A DNA stretch of 64,000 nucleotides from Henricia sp. BOLD:AAB3569 (taxonomy: Eukaryota; Echinodermata; Asteroidea; Spinulosida; Echinasteridae). The position numbers and the translations under genes are program-made. A model generated the notes under the pieces. The model searched no databases. It was not told where the DNA came from and saw nothing but the letters and a program-made list of their open reading frames with translations. Location of the stretch: positions 53,831 to 117,830 of the forward strand of contig JBBELK010001519.1 of assembly GCA_037783545.1 (NCBI GenBank), read 5' to 3'. Shown piece after piece: positions 62,241 through 64,000 of the stretch; the stretch's first letter is position 1; each line of letters begins with the position of its first letter.

Positions 62241-64000
62241 TGGCTGTCTGTACACACCTCTTTGGGGTACTCCTGAGTTGTGCGCATGCTCAGTCATTCG
62301 GACTGTCGTTAACGCACCGCAGTTTGGCTCGGCAATTTGGTGAAAGTGTGGTCCAAACGTCGGCAAATTTGGAGGTCGAAAAATGTTCCGACGAACTTCA
62401 AATTTTGCATGCCCTAAACTCTCTATTTTGCGCACTTGTCATAAAAAATTGACAGACTTTCGCCGGGAAATGGCAGAGAAATTTCAAAGTTTAGAAAAAA
62501 CTGGGTTGAGGCTTCCTGACTGCTCTCACGCAAACCGTGGCTGTCTGTACACACCTCTTTGGGGTACTCCTGAGTTGTGCGCATGCTCAGTCATTCGGAC
62601 TGTCGTTAACGCACCGCAGTTTGGCTCGGCAATTTGGTGAAAGTGTGGTCCAAACGTCGGCAAATTTGGAGGTCGAAAAATGTTCCGACGAACTTCAAAT
62701 TTTGCATGCCCTAAACTCTCTATTTTGCGCACTTGTCATAAAAAATTGACAGACTTTCGCCGGGAAATGGCAGAGAAATGTCAAAGTTTAGAAAAAACTG
62801 GGTTGAGGCTTCCTGACTGCTCTCACGCAAACCGTGGCTGTCTGTACACACCTCTTTGGGGTACTCCTGAGTTGTGCGCATGCTCAGTCATTCGGACTGT
62901 CGTTAACGCACCGCAGTTTGGCTCGGCAATTTGGTCAAAGTGTGGTCCAAACGTCGGCAAATTTGGAGGTCGAAAAATGTTCCGACGAACTTCAAATTTT
63001 GCATGCCCTAAACTCTCTATATTGCGCACTTGTCATAAAAAATTGACAGACTTTCGCCGGGAAATGGCAGAGAAATTTCAAAGTTTAGAAAAAACTGGGT
63101 TGAGGCTTCCTGACTGCTCTCACGCAAACCGTGGCTGTCTGTACACACCTCTTTGGGGTACTCCTGAGTTGTGCGCATGCTCAGTCATTCGGACTGTCGT
63201 TAACGCACCGCAGTTTGGCTCGGCAATTTGGTCAAAGTGTGGTCCAAACGTCGGCAAATTTGGAGGTCGAAAAATGTTCCGACGAACTTCAAATTTTGCA
63301 TGCCCTAAACTCTCTATATTGCGCACTTGTCATAAATAAATGACAGACTTTCGCCGGGAAATGGCAGAGAAATTTCAAAGTTTAGAAAAAACTGGGTTGA
63401 GGCTTCCTGACTGCTCTCACGCAAACCGTGGCTGTCTGTACACACCTCTTTGGGGTACTCCTGAGTTGTGCGCATGCTCAGTCCTTCGGACTGTCGTTAA
63501 CGTACCGCAGTTTGGCTCGGCAATTTGGTCAAAGTGTGGTCCAAACGTCGGCAAATTTGGAGGTCGAAAAATGTTCCGACGAACTTCAAATTTTGCATGC
63601 CCTAAACTCTCTATATTGCGCACTTGTCATAAAAAATTGACAGACTTTCGCCGGGAAATGGCAGAGAAATTTCAAAGTTTAGAAAAAACTGGGTTGAGGC
63701 TTCCTGACTGCTCTCACGCAAACCGTGGCTGTCTGTACACACCTCTTTGGGGTACTCCTGAGTTGTGCGCATGCTCAGTCATTCGGACTGTCGTTAACGC
63801 ACCGCAGTTTGGCTCGGCAATTTGGTCAAAGTGTGGTCCAAACGTCGACAAATTTGGAGGTCGAAAAATGTTCCGACGAACTTCAAATTTTGCATGCCCT
63901 AAACTCTCTATATTGCGCACTTGTCATAAATAAATGACAGACTTTCGCCGGGAAATGGCAGAGAAATTTCAAAGTTTAGAAAAAACTGGGTTGAGGCTTC
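62241..64000 (+). repeat. Start of a further right-arm cycle, cut by the window edge
   Basis: Two successive GGTGAAAG/CTATTTTGCG monomers (62,340 and 62,638) are followed by GAAATGTC (62,778), ordinary monomers, CATAAATAAATGACAG (63,332), AGTCCTTCGG (63,482), and a monomer with AAACGTCGACAAATTTGG (63,842) that again ends in CATAAATAAATGACAG (63,925). The order resembles that of 50.7-52.4 kb and 57.2-58.9 kb, but the doubling of GGTGAAAG and the second AAATAAATG are new. The end of the cycle is not in the window. Confidence 0.7.

Larger units (their letters stand above)
41280..64000 (+). repeat. Right arm of the same satellite array (about 76 monomers)
   Basis: The same monomer resumes in the same orientation and at the same internal position where the left arm stopped: GGCTCGG on the left, GGCAATTTGG on the right. 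Most units here are exactly 297 bp. The arm carries variants not seen in the left arm: GGTGAAAG (46.0-62.6 kb), CATAAATAAATGACAG followed by AGTCCTTCGG (42.6-63.5 kb), GGAGATCGAAAA (43.4-59.1 kb), CGTTATCGCACC (45.1-59.9 kb) and AAAGTTGAGAAAA. The first monomer after the island has GTGTTGTCC in place of GTGTGGTCC. The array runs off the window end at 64,000. No gene is visible in it. Confidence 0.98.

Overview
The window is satellite DNA almost from end to end. A monomer of about 297-298 bp is repeated head to tail, always in the same orientation, from base 1 to 40,550 and again from about 41,280 to 64,000, roughly 210 copies in all. Both window edges cut through monomers, so the array continues on both sides. 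I find no convincing protein-coding gene, tRNA, rRNA, CRISPR array or intact mobile element. A long, homogeneous tandem satellite with multi-level higher-order structure points to a eukaryotic heterochromatic, centromeric or subtelomeric block, probably from a long-read assembly. The sequence alone does not let me name the species.

Layout. (1) 1-3.5 kb: mixed monomer subtypes recurring every 3-4 units. (2) 3.5-13.3 kb: a 10-monomer higher-order unit (2,978 bp) present twice in tandem, then about 12 further monomers. (3) 13.3-14.6 kb: transition monomers. (4) 14.6-21.4 kb: a paralogue of block 2 in which the 10-monomer unit is present only once. (5) 18.4-24.9 kb: an 11-monomer tandem duplication (3,272 bp) overlapping the end of block 4. 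(6) 23.3-36.9 kb: two copies of a 23-monomer, 6,840-bp unit with no difference found, containing nested smaller duplications. (7) 37-40.5 kb: less patterned monomers. (8) 40,551-41,279: the only non-satellite sequence, about 730 bp, which holds a 67-bp minisatellite and a perfect 22-bp palindrome. (9) 41.3-49.5 kb: a second satellite arm with its own diagnostic variants and small 3-monomer duplications. (10) 49.5-62.3 kb: a 22-monomer unit (6,524 bp) followed by a 21-monomer version (6,226 bp). (11) 62.3-64 kb: the start of what looks like a further cycle.

The features do not form a pathway. What the window records is the history of unequal exchange in a satellite. Duplications of 3, 5, 10, 11, 22 and 23 monomers are nested and overlap, and the diagnostic variants differ on the two sides of the 730-bp island. 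The long open frames arise because 297 is a multiple of 3 and the monomer has few stop codons. They are open on both strands and in several frames at once, so I do not call them genes.
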